Assembly: GCF_030867145.1 (NCBI RefSeq) | Contig: NC_134415.1 | Coordinates: 75,111,300-75,175,299 of the forward strand | From: Opisthocomus hoazin | Lineage: Eukaryota > Chordata > Aves > Opisthocomiformes > Opisthocomidae | Reading direction: 5' to 3' | Length of the DNA: 64,000 nucleotides | Part shown: piece by piece, positions 40,681-55,700 of the stretch | Layout: the number at the start of each line of letters is the position of its first letter | Numbering within the stretch: the first letter of the stretch is position 1 | Made by a program: the position numbers and the translations under genes | Notes under the pieces: generated by a model | Told to the model about the DNA's origin: nothing | What the model saw: only the letters and a program-made list of their open reading frames with translations | The model's database searches: none

Positions 40681-40771
40681 TCACTTTCCCCAGCGCTGCT
40701 CACAGGCTGCATAGTGATGGAGGGCAGAGAAAAAGTCTTCATAGCTGATGTTCCAGTGGGAAGGCAAAGAA
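40681..40771 (-). CDS. NUS1: NUS1 exon 5, C-terminus and stop
   Basis: It encodes [20 protein letters not shown] then AACEQRWGK and a TGA stop. The acceptor is TTTCTCAG|TTCTTTGCC. The terminal Arg284-Trp285-Gly286 is the RxG motif contributed by NUS1 to the cis-prenyltransferase active site. Confidence 0.95.
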
Positions 40772-43700
40772 CTGAGAAAGCAAGTTAGAAAAATTAAAAT
40801 AAGCTTTTGTTAACACGGCACAATTCGTGTGACCAGTCAGGAACATCACTACTTAAAGCAAGCTATTGTCCAAGTAACCTTGTGAAGCTGTTCTCGACAA
40901 CATTATTGTAACTCTAGAAACTAAACTACCCACTAATATCTTGTCACCCTAAATCAAAGCTTACTCATTACAGCACAGAGGGCACTTCAAATTAATGAGA
41001 AAGTTGGAGAACCACAGGTCTGCCCAGGCATCTAAGTGCCCACAAACGCTCTCAGATTTAAGAAATACAGCAATTCTAGCCAGTTCAGTTATTGGCAAAA
41101 CTGGAAAGTAATCCATAGACACGATCATCTTACCTTATCCTATTTCCCTTATATCCTTAGTTTCCCTGATAGAAACCTGTAAGCCACTCAAAATCCACAT
41201 AAGGAACACCGACAGAACTGGGACTGGACCACTGAGACCAGATGGTGACAGAAGTTGCCCCTTAAACCTGAAGGGTAATGCCTGCTGTTGCCTAATCGTG
41301 GCTGAAGGAGCAACAATGAATGTTTGACAGGTTTCGTTTAACAAATTTTAAATACCCTCAAATCAACCTCCAGACACCTTTGTTTAGAGAGATCTCACCT
41401 CTTATGGCTGTTTCCATAAGAAGTCACACAGAGACTTGTTTAGTTTGACATTATTCCAACCTGTTTCACGGTATTTATAGGCAACTCACATGATCTCTGT
41501 CAGTCTGATGTGCCATGGAAGGAATCCTAACGTGCTGTCCACAGGACCAAACTTCAAGACTAAATCAGGATCAGGAAATCCATTTGTACCTGTAAGAACA
41601 AGTTGAATTAGGTTTTATCAAACTCACCAGAAGATTTGTTTTAATTCTAAATCCTAAGGCACCTACATTTTCATGAAATGCCCTTTTGTTTTTTTAAAAT
41701 GAAGTGAAGCTCCTGAGGACAAGTTAACAATTAAAAGTCCAAGAGGACAGACTAGTCTTGCACCACCTGAGCAAAAGCTTAGGCAGTCACCGCAGGCCCA
41801 GCTGGACTGTTATTTTTAAGTCAGGTATTTTCCAAAGATTTGGTAAGTGTGCGACAGGAACAGTTAAACTGTTTTGAGTAACAGCAAACCTTAATACCAC
41901 TGTTTAAACTGACTTTTTCTATCTTTGTCTTGGCAAACTTGATTTCAGTAGCACAGAACATGCTGTACCCTGACCCATACCTACTACAGTCCTAACTCAA
42001 CTATGTGGAGTGGCAGTCGAGTAAAAGGACTACTGACCAGTCACCCCCCCCAAAACCCAACCAAACTTAAGGAGGTTCCACTGAAGAAGAACAAACTTTC
42101 TTCATGGTCTGTGATGCTAGTAAGTCGTAAAAAAACACCCTGTCAGAGAGAAAATTGTAAAAAAAAAAAAACAAACAAAAAACAAAAACCACCTTTACAA
42201 TGGAATTTCAGATAAACTGTTGCAGGTGACATCTTTCTGGTTAGATGAGTGAGGAAGAACAGGGCAATATTGTTTTGGGTTTTTTTCCCCTGTTATTGAG
42301 TGGGCAGCATGACTCATCCCAGGGCAGGGCTAGGTAACACTGAAGGACTTCATGAGGTGCCCACACTCTCACTACCCATACCTTAAAAGCCCTGTCCCTG
42401 TCATTCCACTAGCAAGAGCATCCTACTTATCTTCCAAGGCTGAAGACAATCAGTGGCCAAACAACACTTTCTCTCTTCCATACACTTCTGCCACGCCTGA
42501 GCTACTCCAGGGTAAGACTGACAGGCAATAAGCTTAGAATGAACAGTCTTCGTCCAGCTTTCCCTGCTAATTCTAGCAAGTTGGTTAAGGCAACATGTGA
42601 AAACCAGTATAGTACCCCAAAGGGACCTGAGAAGGTAAGCTGTCCTTCATGCACCCACCTAGCTCATCTGAACAGTATTCCAGCAGCCATAACCGTACTT
42701 TGCTAAAATGCTGCAGTTAGTCATGATTATTGCATGCTATTTTTGTTACCCTTTCCATTATCCATCAATTCCACAAGTTAGCTGCAAGAGTGCTTACACT
42801 GCATAACGTCTACCTTTAACAACAAAGCTTAATACTGCCTAGTTGCTCTGAACTTCAGATGTTATTTCCCAATTCTTTCCTCACTTAACAAAAAAAAAAA
42901 AAACAAACACCAATCAAATCAGTCAAGAGCCTTTTACAAGTTTGAGTTTAGCTGTACAGGAACTTAACTTTGTGAATAACAGATAAGGTCCTATCAGATT
43001 TTGCGCCACCCAGGTTTTGAAACTGAAGCTGGAGATTTCAAAAAGTTCACATCCTCCCTCCCCACTGAATCATCACAGGAATGATCCTTTTACCACAGGT
43101 AAAGAAGCTATTTCTCAAGCATGTGCATTTCTAAGGAAGGAAGAAGTACTTAGATAGAAGTCCCTTGTGCCACAGTCCAAATCTTATCTCCAAGTTAAGA
43201 AAAAGAATTATAAAGCAAAAGCCACTTATGTGTTCATAAGCCAGCATGTTAGTATGAAAGAGCTCTGCAGGGAAGCAGTGAATACTTAGAAGTGAGGACT
43301 CTGGAGGAAGTGGACAGCTTTACTCATCAGCTGATTCAGTAGCTGAGTACTCCTCAGCTGGCCAGTTCAGCAGCAGGGTCTTCCACACTGCAATGGCTTT
43401 TCAAACAGGAAAAGACCTTCAGAGGGCCCAGTTAATGCTAATATTTCCTTCTGGTTCCTATCTGAAGGAAAATGAAATTGTACACTGCAATATTACTGTC
43501 AGAACAGCCTATTCAAAACACAGTACCATGCTTTCCACTCTGCATCCACCTCTCTACCTAAACATATCCACACGTGGAAGGTCCCTCAGAGCTGCTAGAG
43601 TTACAATGCTCTTCAAGTTTAGCATATACAAGATAGCAGCATTAGGCAGCCAACTCAAAAAAAAAAAAGACTTAGACACTCAAGGGACAGGAATGTGGCA

Positions 43701-46700
43701 ACATCCCTTCTAGGTCAGGAGTTCTGCGAGGGGAAGTTCAAGGAATCTGTGGAGCTGACAGCACTACCCTTCTCTTCTCCACATAGATTTTACACGGCAA
43801 CTGGAACAGCCTTAGTTGATAACCATGTTCTTTACTGGGAAGGCAGATGGCAAGTAGAGACAATATTATAATGCAGATGGCACCCACTTTTCTGAAAACA
43901 AGTTGGTTAGCTGAGGCATTGCTCAGAAGAAAGCACTCTTACACTGAAGAAAGCTCAAGCTGTAAACATTCGAGCATGACTGGATTAAGAACCAGAAGAG
44001 CCAGATGACAAGCTAGAACCACACCATTTTAGGACTAGACTTCAATACCTGCATCCTAAACATGAACATAGAGTTAAAAACCTACATTATCAAGTAGTTA
44101 CATCAAAGTGAAAAACTAGAAACTTACAGAAGTCACTGTGAACACAAATCCTAAAAATATAGCTACTCAAGTACTGCTTTTCAGAACTCGCTCTCAACTT
44201 AGATCAGTAACTCACAGATCTTTACATTCAATACCTTTGTATTAAGGATGCACAGAAACTAAACTTGCGTACAACTAAAATGAGTAGTTTCATAAAATAA
44301 TAGTTCTTCATCTCCAGCTGTCCTAAACACTAAGACCAAGCAAATTAATACACAGGACTAGTTATAGATACTACCCCTAGTTATTAGCCACATAGATTAA
44401 GCAGCCTGTTTTCAAAATTTACCGTTTTGACAGATTGAAAGTCTAGGAGATTTCTCTCTGCACTCAGCTAGCACATATTACTTGAACAATAAATCTGCTC
44501 AATCTAAGATTGGACCCAATACTTTTAACATATCCAGACACTTGAATGCACAGACAGAAGATCATGAACAAGTGTTTAAGAAGTTCCAGTTAAACACCAC
44601 TGGCCAAAATACATACGCAGGTATCAACTGTCACCAGTTCGTCACGAAATGAATAACTGCTTCTTCAAAACAGTCACTCATTTCCTTAAATTGCCTTTGG
44701 GGTATAACAGGATAGATGTCTAAGTTACTTCTTCAGGTGCCTTATTAAATACTGTTAATAACTCTGGTGCAGTTGGAAGCTATCATGCAGCATGTTGACA
44801 ATAGGGACAGAATTCAGTTTAAAATTAAGATTAAAGTGTCCAGACTGCCACGGTAGTCAGTCTGCAAAGCAATTCAGCTGACTACCCATTTGAAAATTGA
44901 AAAAAAAAAAAAACCCACTAAAGTCCAGTTAATGGGAACCACAATAATGTGCCTGCAGACATCCAAGATTAAGTGTGCAATCTGAAACCTGAACCCTGCC
45001 AAGCTAATTACAACTGCAATTAACATGCATGATCACCTAGGAAAGCTGAGCAACTATTACAACCCCATAGCACCACTGGGGAAGTGGAGGCTTGTTCTAA
45101 ACTACTTCTCCCAGGTGTGAGATTAGGGCAGCCCTGCCCTTTTCACAGCTATCACATGTAGCCATGCACCTCAATGCAGGCCCAGTAATCTGCATTAATT
45201 AGTAATGAAGATAACTAAACTAGCATGGGTTATACAGCAGTAAAAGATCAGCAAGTACTCTATCATTTGCACTCAGGGTGGTAGTTAGGCAGCAGCAACA
45301 GCTTTAATAGCTGTAACAAGATCTGGAAAAGACTCTGCCCATACCATGTCTGCAGCATGCTAACTTGCAGGAAGTTAACAAAGTTGTAACAGTTTCATTT
45401 CAGGCAACCCCAGCAGCACTGCTTTCAGCAAGCTCATTGCACAACATCCCAAAGAGGTTGGTAACTCTTAAAAAAATTAGAGTCTCAATTTTAGCTTAAG
45501 GTTTCCCTTTCCTGCTTAAAGAAAAAACTCAAAAGGGAGTAAAAAGTTCTTACTGGTTTAGCAGAAGCCTGAAAGCAACAATTATAACTTACTCTGACAG
45601 ACTAAGTGTCCAGATGCACACATTCTAAGCAATAAATATACTAGAAACCCAATCAGTTATGAGTAAGTACTCTTTCCCCTCCTCCCCACAGACCATGTCA
45701 TACTTACTACATAATAAGCTGTCTAAGACATTCACATCCAGGTCTGTGTATGTTCTTTGCTGCTGTGCTACCAACTGACAAAAGTTCTGAGCAGCTTTTA
45801 CTATGTCTGCTTTTCCATCTTCCGGAGACAGCACCTTCAATGTAGATTGGCAATTTAAAACTGAAAGTACAAAACACAGTTTAAAAGCAACAGAAATACA
45901 GTTGTTTCAAATGTGTATTAGATATTCACAGGATAAGACTGAAAGTAACTTGTAGTTTACTTCATATACTACATAATTAGCCATAGATACACCTCATCCA
46001 TCTCTGTACAGAGGTGGCTAAGAGTCTTCAGGATTTGCTGTATTACCAACACTCCAGTTTACGGCAACTATGTTGAGGAGTCTTGTAAAAAGTAGTTTAA
46101 TTAATGTCAGTCTTGAAACGTAGAGTCTTCTAGGGAATTTGCACTGGTTCTTATACTGCCAGGCAAAGCAGTGAGAGGAAGGTGCCTAGACAGTAACTTG
46201 GGGGGTGGTAAGCAATGCAGAAAGACTTGCAGTTCAGATGAAGGAAAAAAGATCTAGTTCCTACCCTAAAAGGGGAAGGTGTTCTAACAGCTACTGTGGA
46301 CATTCATATGACACAATGATTCAGCCGGGGTCCTCCCTGAACATGATCACAGCATCTTTCAGCAGCACTTCAAAATTGGTGCAAGAGTTACAATATTGAT
46401 GTAATACTACAGAGAAGCTAGGAACCAGACAATCATACCAGAATTCACCCACTAATCTGTAATTATGTCTGTGACTTAAGAGAACATTTCACAACAATCT
46501 TATTGTCTACACACACTGAGGTAATAGACTTCTCACACCACATGACTTGCATCATTGGCAGTTCTGATAAGCCACTTAAGAGGTAAACTTACAAAAGAAT
46601 CTGAAGGCTACAGATAGTGTACTAAACCCAGCTTGAAGCAACTGGGTTAAATACAAGTGTGTGAACACATGAGACTTATACAGAACTTATGATAGTTATA

Positions 46701-49700
46701 ACCTGGTAATTTAAAAAAGCTTTTCTTAAAACTGCAGAACCTGACTGCAAAGGACCACAGAATACAGTCAGAAGACTCATAAGAATGCCCAAAACCCCTC
46801 AGTCTATCCAAAGCCACTACAATGAAAATAATTGCTCCTTGATATTATTTGATTTGTCATATGTCCTATGTTAAAGAATCTTTCACTAACAGTATTCATA
46901 AATGTAGGACGTGTCGTTTTGCTTCTCGGAAGTGAAAAATTGCAGTTTAATACTATAAACTGGATAGGTGTCAGCTTGTTCAGTTCAAAGTATGAGGCAT
47001 CTAGTCTGACTGCGGACCTTTCTCCGTAAGAATAAGAAAAACTCTAAATAGAACAGAAGAGATCTCTGCTTTTCATAGTTTCCAGCACAAAAGGTTCCCA
47101 AGACTTAAATGTACCCTTTCAGTCAGCAAGTCTGAGCAGTCTTTCAGTAGTTCATTTGGTCTGGACATAAATATCCCCATTTAGGTAAGTGCAGCTAAGT
47201 ATGCCACAGTTGAAGACATTAACAGCCTGTCTACCCCGTTTTCTGCTAATTATTTCAGCATTCACAGGCATAAAGAGAAATAACACAAAACTTAGGTGTT
47301 CCCATGTAAATGCTAGCATCTTAGCCTAATTTGCTTATAAAGGCAAGTTTATGTTACAACATCAGACTTCATACTGGAAAACCGGCACAAAGGACCTCAC
47401 CATCCTATCAGTTCTTGCAAGGGAAGCAAAACTCAGCCAGCAGCATCTTAAATGCAGCTAAATGGAAGAGGTTTTGAGCAACCTGGTCTAGTGGAAGGTG
47501 TCCCTCAGGATGAGGAAGAACTGGAACAGGCTGCCCAGGGGAGTTGTGGAATCTCCTTCTCTGGAGATATTCAAAACCCACCTGGATGAGGTCCTGTGCC
47601 GCCTGCTCTAGGTGACCCTGCTTTGGCAGGGGGGTTGGACTAGATGATCCCCAGAGATCCCTTCCAACACCGACCATTCTGTGCCTGTCTGTGTCCCCGC
47701 CCATAGCACAGGGGTGGGAACTAGATAATCTGTAAGGTCCCTTCCAAACCAAATCATTCTCATTCTATGATTCTACAGATGTACCACAGCTTGAAGTGTA
47801 GTCTTTTCTTAAGTCTTTGAATGATGTAATGTGATTGTCTTATAATAAAAAAGACCTTCACGTTTTGAGACCTATTTAAATATTATGAGCTGTAGTTAGA
47901 AGAGCTGTATCAGCCTATCCCTCTTAGGCAAAGGCCTGCTTTCATAAGTACATGCTTGTGATTTATTACATTTTGAACAGACTTCTAGCATTTGTGTTAG
48001 CATACTTAAATGAACACTTACAGTAGATTGTACTGAATAAGGAACATTAGCCTTGAAACATACCTGTTTTCCACTTCTATTACATACAAAATCTGCTATC
48101 ACAGATTTTTTTTTTTTTATCTTACACCCTTAACCTTCCTGGTGTCATTATACATTGCCATGACAACCAGCAGTTTCGCTCTTTCCCTTCTTCCTCCCAA
48201 CTCTGAGGCATAAGTTACAAAAGATGAAAGTGCATGCACTGTTTACTTGACATCAGTTCCCTTACACTTACTTCAGTGCTCTTCCAACTCTCTCAACAAA
48301 AGAATTCATCTCACTGAAACTGCAGGGAGCTGAGGTACACCGACACATTAAAGTGGTCATGGCACAACAGTCAGGCTAAAGGGAAGATCAGACTACCCAG
48401 TAACGATTACTATGGAAAGGAAAGCGCAACATCTCACTATTAGTTAAGAACAAATAAGAACAATGAAAGTTTAATACTAGGCCCAGAAAGGTTGCACGTG
48501 TTCTGATAATCAGTGCTTGAAGAAGAAAAAGGTCACTGTAAGAACGAATGTGTTTAAGTAAAAACAGAGTTATAATTTATCTTCAGCTATTTAGAGTCAT
48601 ACCAATCCCTCCTTGCAATTCATCTTACCTTGATCAGCTTTGTCTTGATTTGCAAATTCCACGCTGTACTTGGAGCAATCTAGTCCTAAGAGTTCTTGCT
48701 GCTGTTTTAAAATTTCGTCCATCAATCTTGAATTATTCCTCTTGAAAATACCTTTAAAAAAACACCGCATGTCAGCCAACTCCTGTGAAGAGTGCTACAA
48801 AATAATGTGACACTAGGCAGGAAGAAAAAAGAATCAGGTAGTCAGTACTGGTTTCAAACTGGCGCTCACAAGTATGGTAAGAATCCAAAGCAAATGCTAC
48901 AGCACATCACTGATTTCAGTGACCTTGGAAAGACAGCTCGTGCTTTTGTTCCTCTTTCACTCAGCCTGATTTAAGCAGCAAGCTGCAACTGCATAAGGGA
49001 TAGTTTAAGACTTACTTCATTGTCCTTAACATGCCAGCAACAGTTTGAGATAGCAATACCGTACCAAGTCAGATTAACACGAAGTTTCTTTAATGCCCCT
49101 GCTGCTGTAGATTGGCAGTTTAAGTCTCTTCTACCACTTACTGCCACACCACTAAGGCTGCAGGCTAACAAAGCAAGTCACCACAAAGCAAGAGCCAGAA
49201 GACTAAATCAGTGTATCAGGCCACAGTAACTGTCCACTCTCATGCCATGGATTTCCTAATAAGAGGATTTCACCAGCTGTATATTCCAAGGAGTTGATGC
49301 AGTTCCCAAGGCCTTTTTATACTTACATGTTTATGGTAGGCACATTTTGAGTGCAGGAGAAAACTTGCTAAACCAAACACGTTTGTGTTGCTATTCTAAA
49401 ATAAATTCTAGCTCAAGAGATACAACACAACTATTTCTAATTAAAAGCCACAGTAAAAATTAAGTGTTACAGCTTAAACAACGCAAAAGTGTGGCTAGAC
49501 ATATTTACTTATGAACTGATAATCTTTTATCACATTGCATTCAGGCTCTTAAACTAAGAGCCTAAGTTTAATTCAGAAATCCTATGTCAAGCATTTCTGT
49601 TGACCAGTGTAAAAATGCCCACACAATAGTCTTACAAGAAACACTGAACTGGTATAAAATTTTATAATCAGGCTTATGATTCATCATCTCAACCCGATTC

Positions 49701-52700
49701 TGGGATTAGAAACTGCTACAAACAGAACTTTCTACCTCAGCAGCGGTCAAGCAGTGTATAAGCATTGGGTTAAAACCACATTACATTAAGAGTTAGTTTG
49801 CAACACAAAGTGATACAATGTATTTAATAACACAGCCTTTATGCCTAGTGAGTTAGTATTTTTATACAGACTTCATCAGAGGCTTTAATAGGTTTTAAAG
49901 CATCTGTTTTTCCTCCCATCTTAGCTACTTGCTGCAAAAAAATAATTTACTTCATTACACAAGCATTAGTGATGCTTATAACCGATTTCACACATTAACA
50001 GACAAGCAAGTTCCCATCAGGCAGCAACCTTGATAGAAAAAAGTGTCAGAATACTTTCACTAAGTCTAAACTAAACCTACATTGTTACACTTTGTGCTCC
50101 TGCTTACTAGTACATATTGATACATATCAGAAGTTGTGAATGCTGCTTTGAATAACACTGTGATACAACTGCTTGGATAAATCTGTTTTGTGCTAGTTAA
50201 GACTGATTGTCTGTCTTATATTCAAAGTCAGCAGCAGTGCAGCTACTGTAATCGCTAATCCCACACCATCTTCAAGTAACATCTGTACATGGTTGCATGT
50301 GCCTCACCTCTAAGAGTCACTTGACTTCCATCCACTTTTCAAGAAAAAAAACTAAACAACCACAAAACGCTATGTTCAGTAGCTAGAGAGTTGGCACAAT
50401 TAGGAAAGGCTCCTAATCTGGGAAATGGACAGCTGCTCTCTTCCTCCCCTTCCCCACCCAACGCTAAGGATACCAATTCTTTTCTCGTGAAAAGTTGTTG
50501 CCTATACCTGTTAAACACTGAAAGAACAGATTTAAGAACCCATACTCTGGCACAAAAGCAAATGAAAACATCGTGGACAACTGGCAGGAGAACGGATTAA
50601 GGTGCTCACTGCTCAGTAAAAAGGGACATCAGATGAAGGAGTTGGTCCAGCTCTGAAGTGAAGGTCCTCAATACACACAGTGGATATTGAAGACATGCTA
50701 GATGTGTTCTTCAGATTTATCTGAGTATCACCAGCATTTCCCTTTTGTTCTCCTCATTTATCTCACCCACCTCCTTAGTTGTTCAAACCTGGGTCCCATG
50801 TTGCTTTGGGAATAGCAGTTTAACATAAACGGGAAGCTACTGTGGTTGTACGGTATAGTTGTAGCACGTCTTTCTTGGAAAGACCTCCACATCTAAACTC
50901 CAACTGATCCACCAACCTCGACACACTTGCAGTTTTCCTGCAGTGAAGATCCTGAAGCACCTCAGAAGGTAGTAAACACCCAAACCAAAATCTTCATTTA
51001 AAACCAACAGCATTTGGGAAATTTACTCCTTCAGTGTTTTATCACTCAGTGCACAGGAGACTTCTCTTTTTCTTACAAATGTGCATGATGGCAAATAGAG
51101 TCCTGCCAGAGGCAACGAACGTGGGCCAAATCCATATACCACTCCAAAAATTATTTTACGTGGTTGTGGCTCAGACATGCACTCCCTTCTCTTACAGTAT
51201 CTCAAAAATCCATTCATCTACGAGGTTCATTTTTTAAAACTTTGAACATATATCCAAGTTAGTTCTGGAAGATGCTGTTGCTAATTTATACATGATAAAT
51301 GCAGTCAACAAGGAGTGCATGAGTAGACCAACTCACTAACAGAATTCAAGCATTCCTAGGCAGCGAGACTTCAGTCTTAATTTAATGCTACCTGCCAGTC
51401 TTGTTCAGTCTTCCACATAAGTTGAAAGCAAATCCGTAGTATGATTTTAACATTATAGAGTTAATGAGGTCTAGTAAGTTTCAGCAGTACCACAGCTGTT
51501 TGCTGTTAAGTGTGGAAAATTTCAGCCCCACTACTGTCTCTAATACAGAATACAAACATGAAATTGTCACTATTATTTCTCATTAGAAACAATTTTTGTT
51601 CTTGAAAAGCAGAAACAGTCTTGTTCAGTCAGAACTCTAGAGCTTCTGCAAACTGGTGCAAATGCGTATATTCCAGAAAATTAAGTGTTACAAGAATTGT
51701 GAAAATTTAACCACTGTAATTCCCAAAGCAACAGAGTATGCAACTTCAGGGGATTTTTTGTTGTTGATTTTGATTTATTTTTTTACTACTGAAAACTTGT
51801 GAGCTGTTTCCAATGATAATTCTTGTTTTTACAACACAAGCTGCAAACGTGCTATTGATCATTAGTTCCCATTAGAGCTGAGGCAAACCAGAAGTGTTTT
51901 AGCTTCCTCCAGTAGTCCCCCATTACACAGGTCTTTTCCAGGGCACACACCTTTCGCTCAGTTTTACAATAGTTACAAGCCATGCCCCTTTGCAGCCAAC
52001 TGTAGTGTTCCACCACTTTCGGCTTAGAGACTGACAAATGCAGTTTGTAATCAGGAGGCTGCGAGTTCAGCAGAAGCAAGGCTCAAAAGTGACAGGAACA
52101 TCTGGCACAGACAAACACCAGGTGGTGTCAACCGCTTGTTCATCTGGCTGGACTACCACAACCACCACCTGTTAATGCCCTGGTAATACCGCAAAGCTCA
52201 ACATTCTCATTTGCCCTTCTTTTTAAAGCAGCAGAATCTGGTACAACACCGAATAAGAGTCAGCTCTTCCTTACAAGGCAACACCTTAACCGAAGTTAAG
52301 CCTATGAAAGCATGCATCTCCACAGCATTTCAGTTATTTGCTTTTTCTCAACTCCCTTCCAGCTCCAACAAGGGAAGAGTTAAAAGGTAAAAAGTCTGTT
52401 TAAAGCATCAAGGTATTAACAGTTTGCGAAACGTCAATTCTTAACCCAATTCAAATCATGTACAGACAAAAAACTGTTTTGACACATGAACAGCTTCTGC
52501 CTACATCCTCATGCTGGATCGTGCGGGTTGATAACGGAGGGAAGCAGGGTTTGAGTCAGTTACGCTGGACCTCAGAGGATATGACGAGCTAGAAAAATGT
52601 ATTAGGCTTGTCTATTCCAAGAGCCTAGAAAAAAATATAATCCAAATTTGAAAGTGGATGAAGTCACTTAAGTTTCACCCAGATTAAAGTCACTTCAGCT

Positions 52701-55700
52701 AGCGCTAACCAAATAGGCAGAATTCAAGTTAGAACCTCGTAGGTGACCACTCCTCTTGCATTTCTTCTTAGAGGGACATTGTGTACCAGAACAAGAGCTC
52801 ATCAGCAATCGAGAGACGCAATACTACTCTCATATTACCCCTACCTATAAGGGGATTACCTTCGACAGATTTGCGTTAGCCCTTTTAATAAACGTGGTCT
52901 GAGGACTCCTCCCAACTCAACATCAAAACGCAATTGCTGAACATGAAGTTTCACATGGGTGAACACCCACCGCCAATGCTGATCTTCCCCAGTGAAGTGA
53001 ACACACCGAACACCCAGAAAGTTTTATGGATTGATCAGATCAGCTAAACTACCACATAATTTAGAAGAGACTAAAAGGCTATGTTTGGGGCTAATGAAAT
53101 AATTTTTTTTGCTTACTGCAGTACTCTATCATTTTAAAGAATTTCTAAGAGAAAATTGGTCAGAAGCAAAACAATTCACTGGAAAGCTAAACCCAGGATG
53201 ACGAAACCCAAGTTCAATACAGTCATACTATGGGCTTTAAGAACGCTCCAACATGAAGCATCTGTTCAGGAGCCCAAAGTACTCCAATGCCAAGATTCAG
53301 CAACCTCCCAAAAAGCGCTCTAGACCTGTCCCAAACTAGGGAAGGCTTCACTGATGGGCAGAAGTAACACTCAAGCAAGCTCTCGAGTGGAAAAGTAACT
53401 CCAGCAGAAGAAGGTTAAAGTACATATAACACTGGTCACAGGCTTCTGCACCCCAGAAGGTATTTTAACTGCTGCTATACAATTGCATAATCACTGCCTT
53501 CTGACTGTGAGCAGGCTGCATTATTTCCTCAGAGATAAGGTCTTGACCAGCACAGCTGGGTCTCTACCAACTAACAGGATTGGCAATACAGAAGTCCACA
53601 GAAATAAATCCTTGATCAAAGCTCTTAAAACTTTAGTCAATCTGGATTTAATAACCAAGGTGCACACAGTAGCATTCAGTTTATTCTGACTTTGTTCTGC
53701 TGCATATCAATGAAAATTAGGAGAATGAAAAGAGCCCCCAGACACCAGAGGCAGTAAAAGCATGCCACCTTTGGCCTCCAAGCCTGCTTGGGCAGGGGGG
53801 GGAAATCTCAGGTTTGAGCACTGCAACTCATAGCACCATATATTTCTTACAGTAAAAGACAGTTACTTACATTATGGTCCTCTTGCATTCAGCAAAGACC
53901 TGTTCATCCCAGTCTTTTGGCATACTGGTTTTCACGGATTCACAGAAGACAGCCAAGTACCTGATCACATTCCACAAGTGTTATCACAGAATCACAGAAT
54001 AGTAGGGGTTGGAAGGGACCTCTGTGGGTCATACCGTCCAACCCCCCCGCCGAAGCAGGGTCACCTACAGCAGGCTGCACAGGACCTTGTCCAGGCGGGT
54101 CTTGAATATCTCCAGAGAAGGAGACTCCACAACCTCTCTGGGCAGCCTGTTCCAGTGCTCCGTCACCCTCAGAGAGAAGAAGTTCCTCCTCATGTTCAGA
54201 CGGAACTTCCTGTGCCTCAGTTTGTGCCCATTGCCCCTTGTCCTGTCACTGGGCAAATCCAATACATTTGTAACATACCGAGTTCTGTAATTGCCCATGA
54301 GAACCACCACAGCTCCAGCCAAACTGCCCTTACAGTTACTGGTGCAGCTGCTGTATCATACTAGTGTCAGCTGGGATGCAGTTACTTATTTTGACACCGA
54401 AGAATACAGAAACAATCTTCCATTTAGTCATTCTGCTAAAAATATAGAAATCCACAACTATAAACAAATAAATGGCTTATCTGGCACTTCTTTGAAAAAC
54501 TTCATGCTTCACTCTCTTCCTATTAGAAAGGGCAATTAAGGACACATTTTTAATTATAAGCCTTCTACAGGAAACTGACATGGTATTTCTTCCAGAAAAC
54601 ACAACCATGGAAGACCACTCTTGTAAGCAAAGTTTCCTGTTGCAATGAGAAGAGTCTCCGTACTACAAATATGCAATGAAGGAAAAGGAAGCAAGTTAAA
54701 AGTATACCTCACTACGTCTAACACAGACTCAGAGCACTTGTCATTGTGTTTCCTTCTTCACAGTCAGCATCAGTGGAGACAACATATCTTTGTTAAGTCA
54801 ATAACTGGTACAACTGTATGAATGCAGAACCTTACTGAAGCAGCTCAGCAGACCAAAAGTAAGTCTCACCCCCTGAGAGGATGAAAACAAATGCACAGCG
54901 TAATTAAGGTTCACCCTCTGCTACTGCTAAGAGCAAGCTGCACCTGACTTTATTCACTTTTACTATAGTAGCATTACTGCTGAGGGTTCCAGACATCACT
55001 ATTCCTCAGAACCAGATTTAGCAACAACTGCTACATCCTACTTAACGATGAGTCTATCTGGCAATGCTGTACGCTCAATCCAGCCACCATAAGGAGCTTA
55101 GCAGCAGAAGACAGACAATGCATCTGCTATTACCAGAAGTAATACTTGCTCACTCTCTGAAACCGGTCTAAAAGGCGCTGCTGACAAGATGCTGTGCAAA
55201 AAGCAGTGGTGTGGCTGCTATCCCAGAAAACCCATTGAACACCCATAAAGAACATGTATGTGTAATGGCAGGCAATCCTCATCAACTCCGAAAGTTTGGC
55301 AAAAGCCACTGATTTAAAATGTTTTAATTGCTCTGCATTGTCTTGCCTTCTTCAATTATGTTCCAACAAACTGGAACTCAAGCTGGCATTCAGATTTCAG
55401 AGGCATTAACAAAACCTCATAATATGCAACTGTGGCATGAATGTAACAATACATGGAAACAGCAGCAAATAATCTCCAAGATACTTTTTTTCCCCTGAAC
55501 TACTAACAAAGACAATTGTTCTGCAAGGTTATTTCAGCTATACCGCTCTTCAGAAGGACATAACCTTGTCCTTTCTGGTCATCATACTTACAGCCTTCTA
55601 AGAGTCTTGGATCTGACTGGCTCTCAACACATGTGCTGGAGAAGCAGAAGTAGCTTCTCCACAATGAAGGCATCAGGCACTACAACAGCGCCAGCTCCTC

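Larger units (their letters stand above)
45861..48628 (-). other. NUS1: NUS1 intron 2
   Basis: A 2.8 kb intron containing the nested CR1 pair at 47465-47777. A poly-T tract lies at about 48108-48118. Nothing else was recognised. Confidence 0.9.

Noticed and set aside
49109-49140. Second copy of the start of NUS1 exon 3 (LNCQST-like) in intron 1
   Set aside because: Only about 17 matching bases (TGTAGATTGGCA.TTTAA) with no splice border and no further homology; probably chance.
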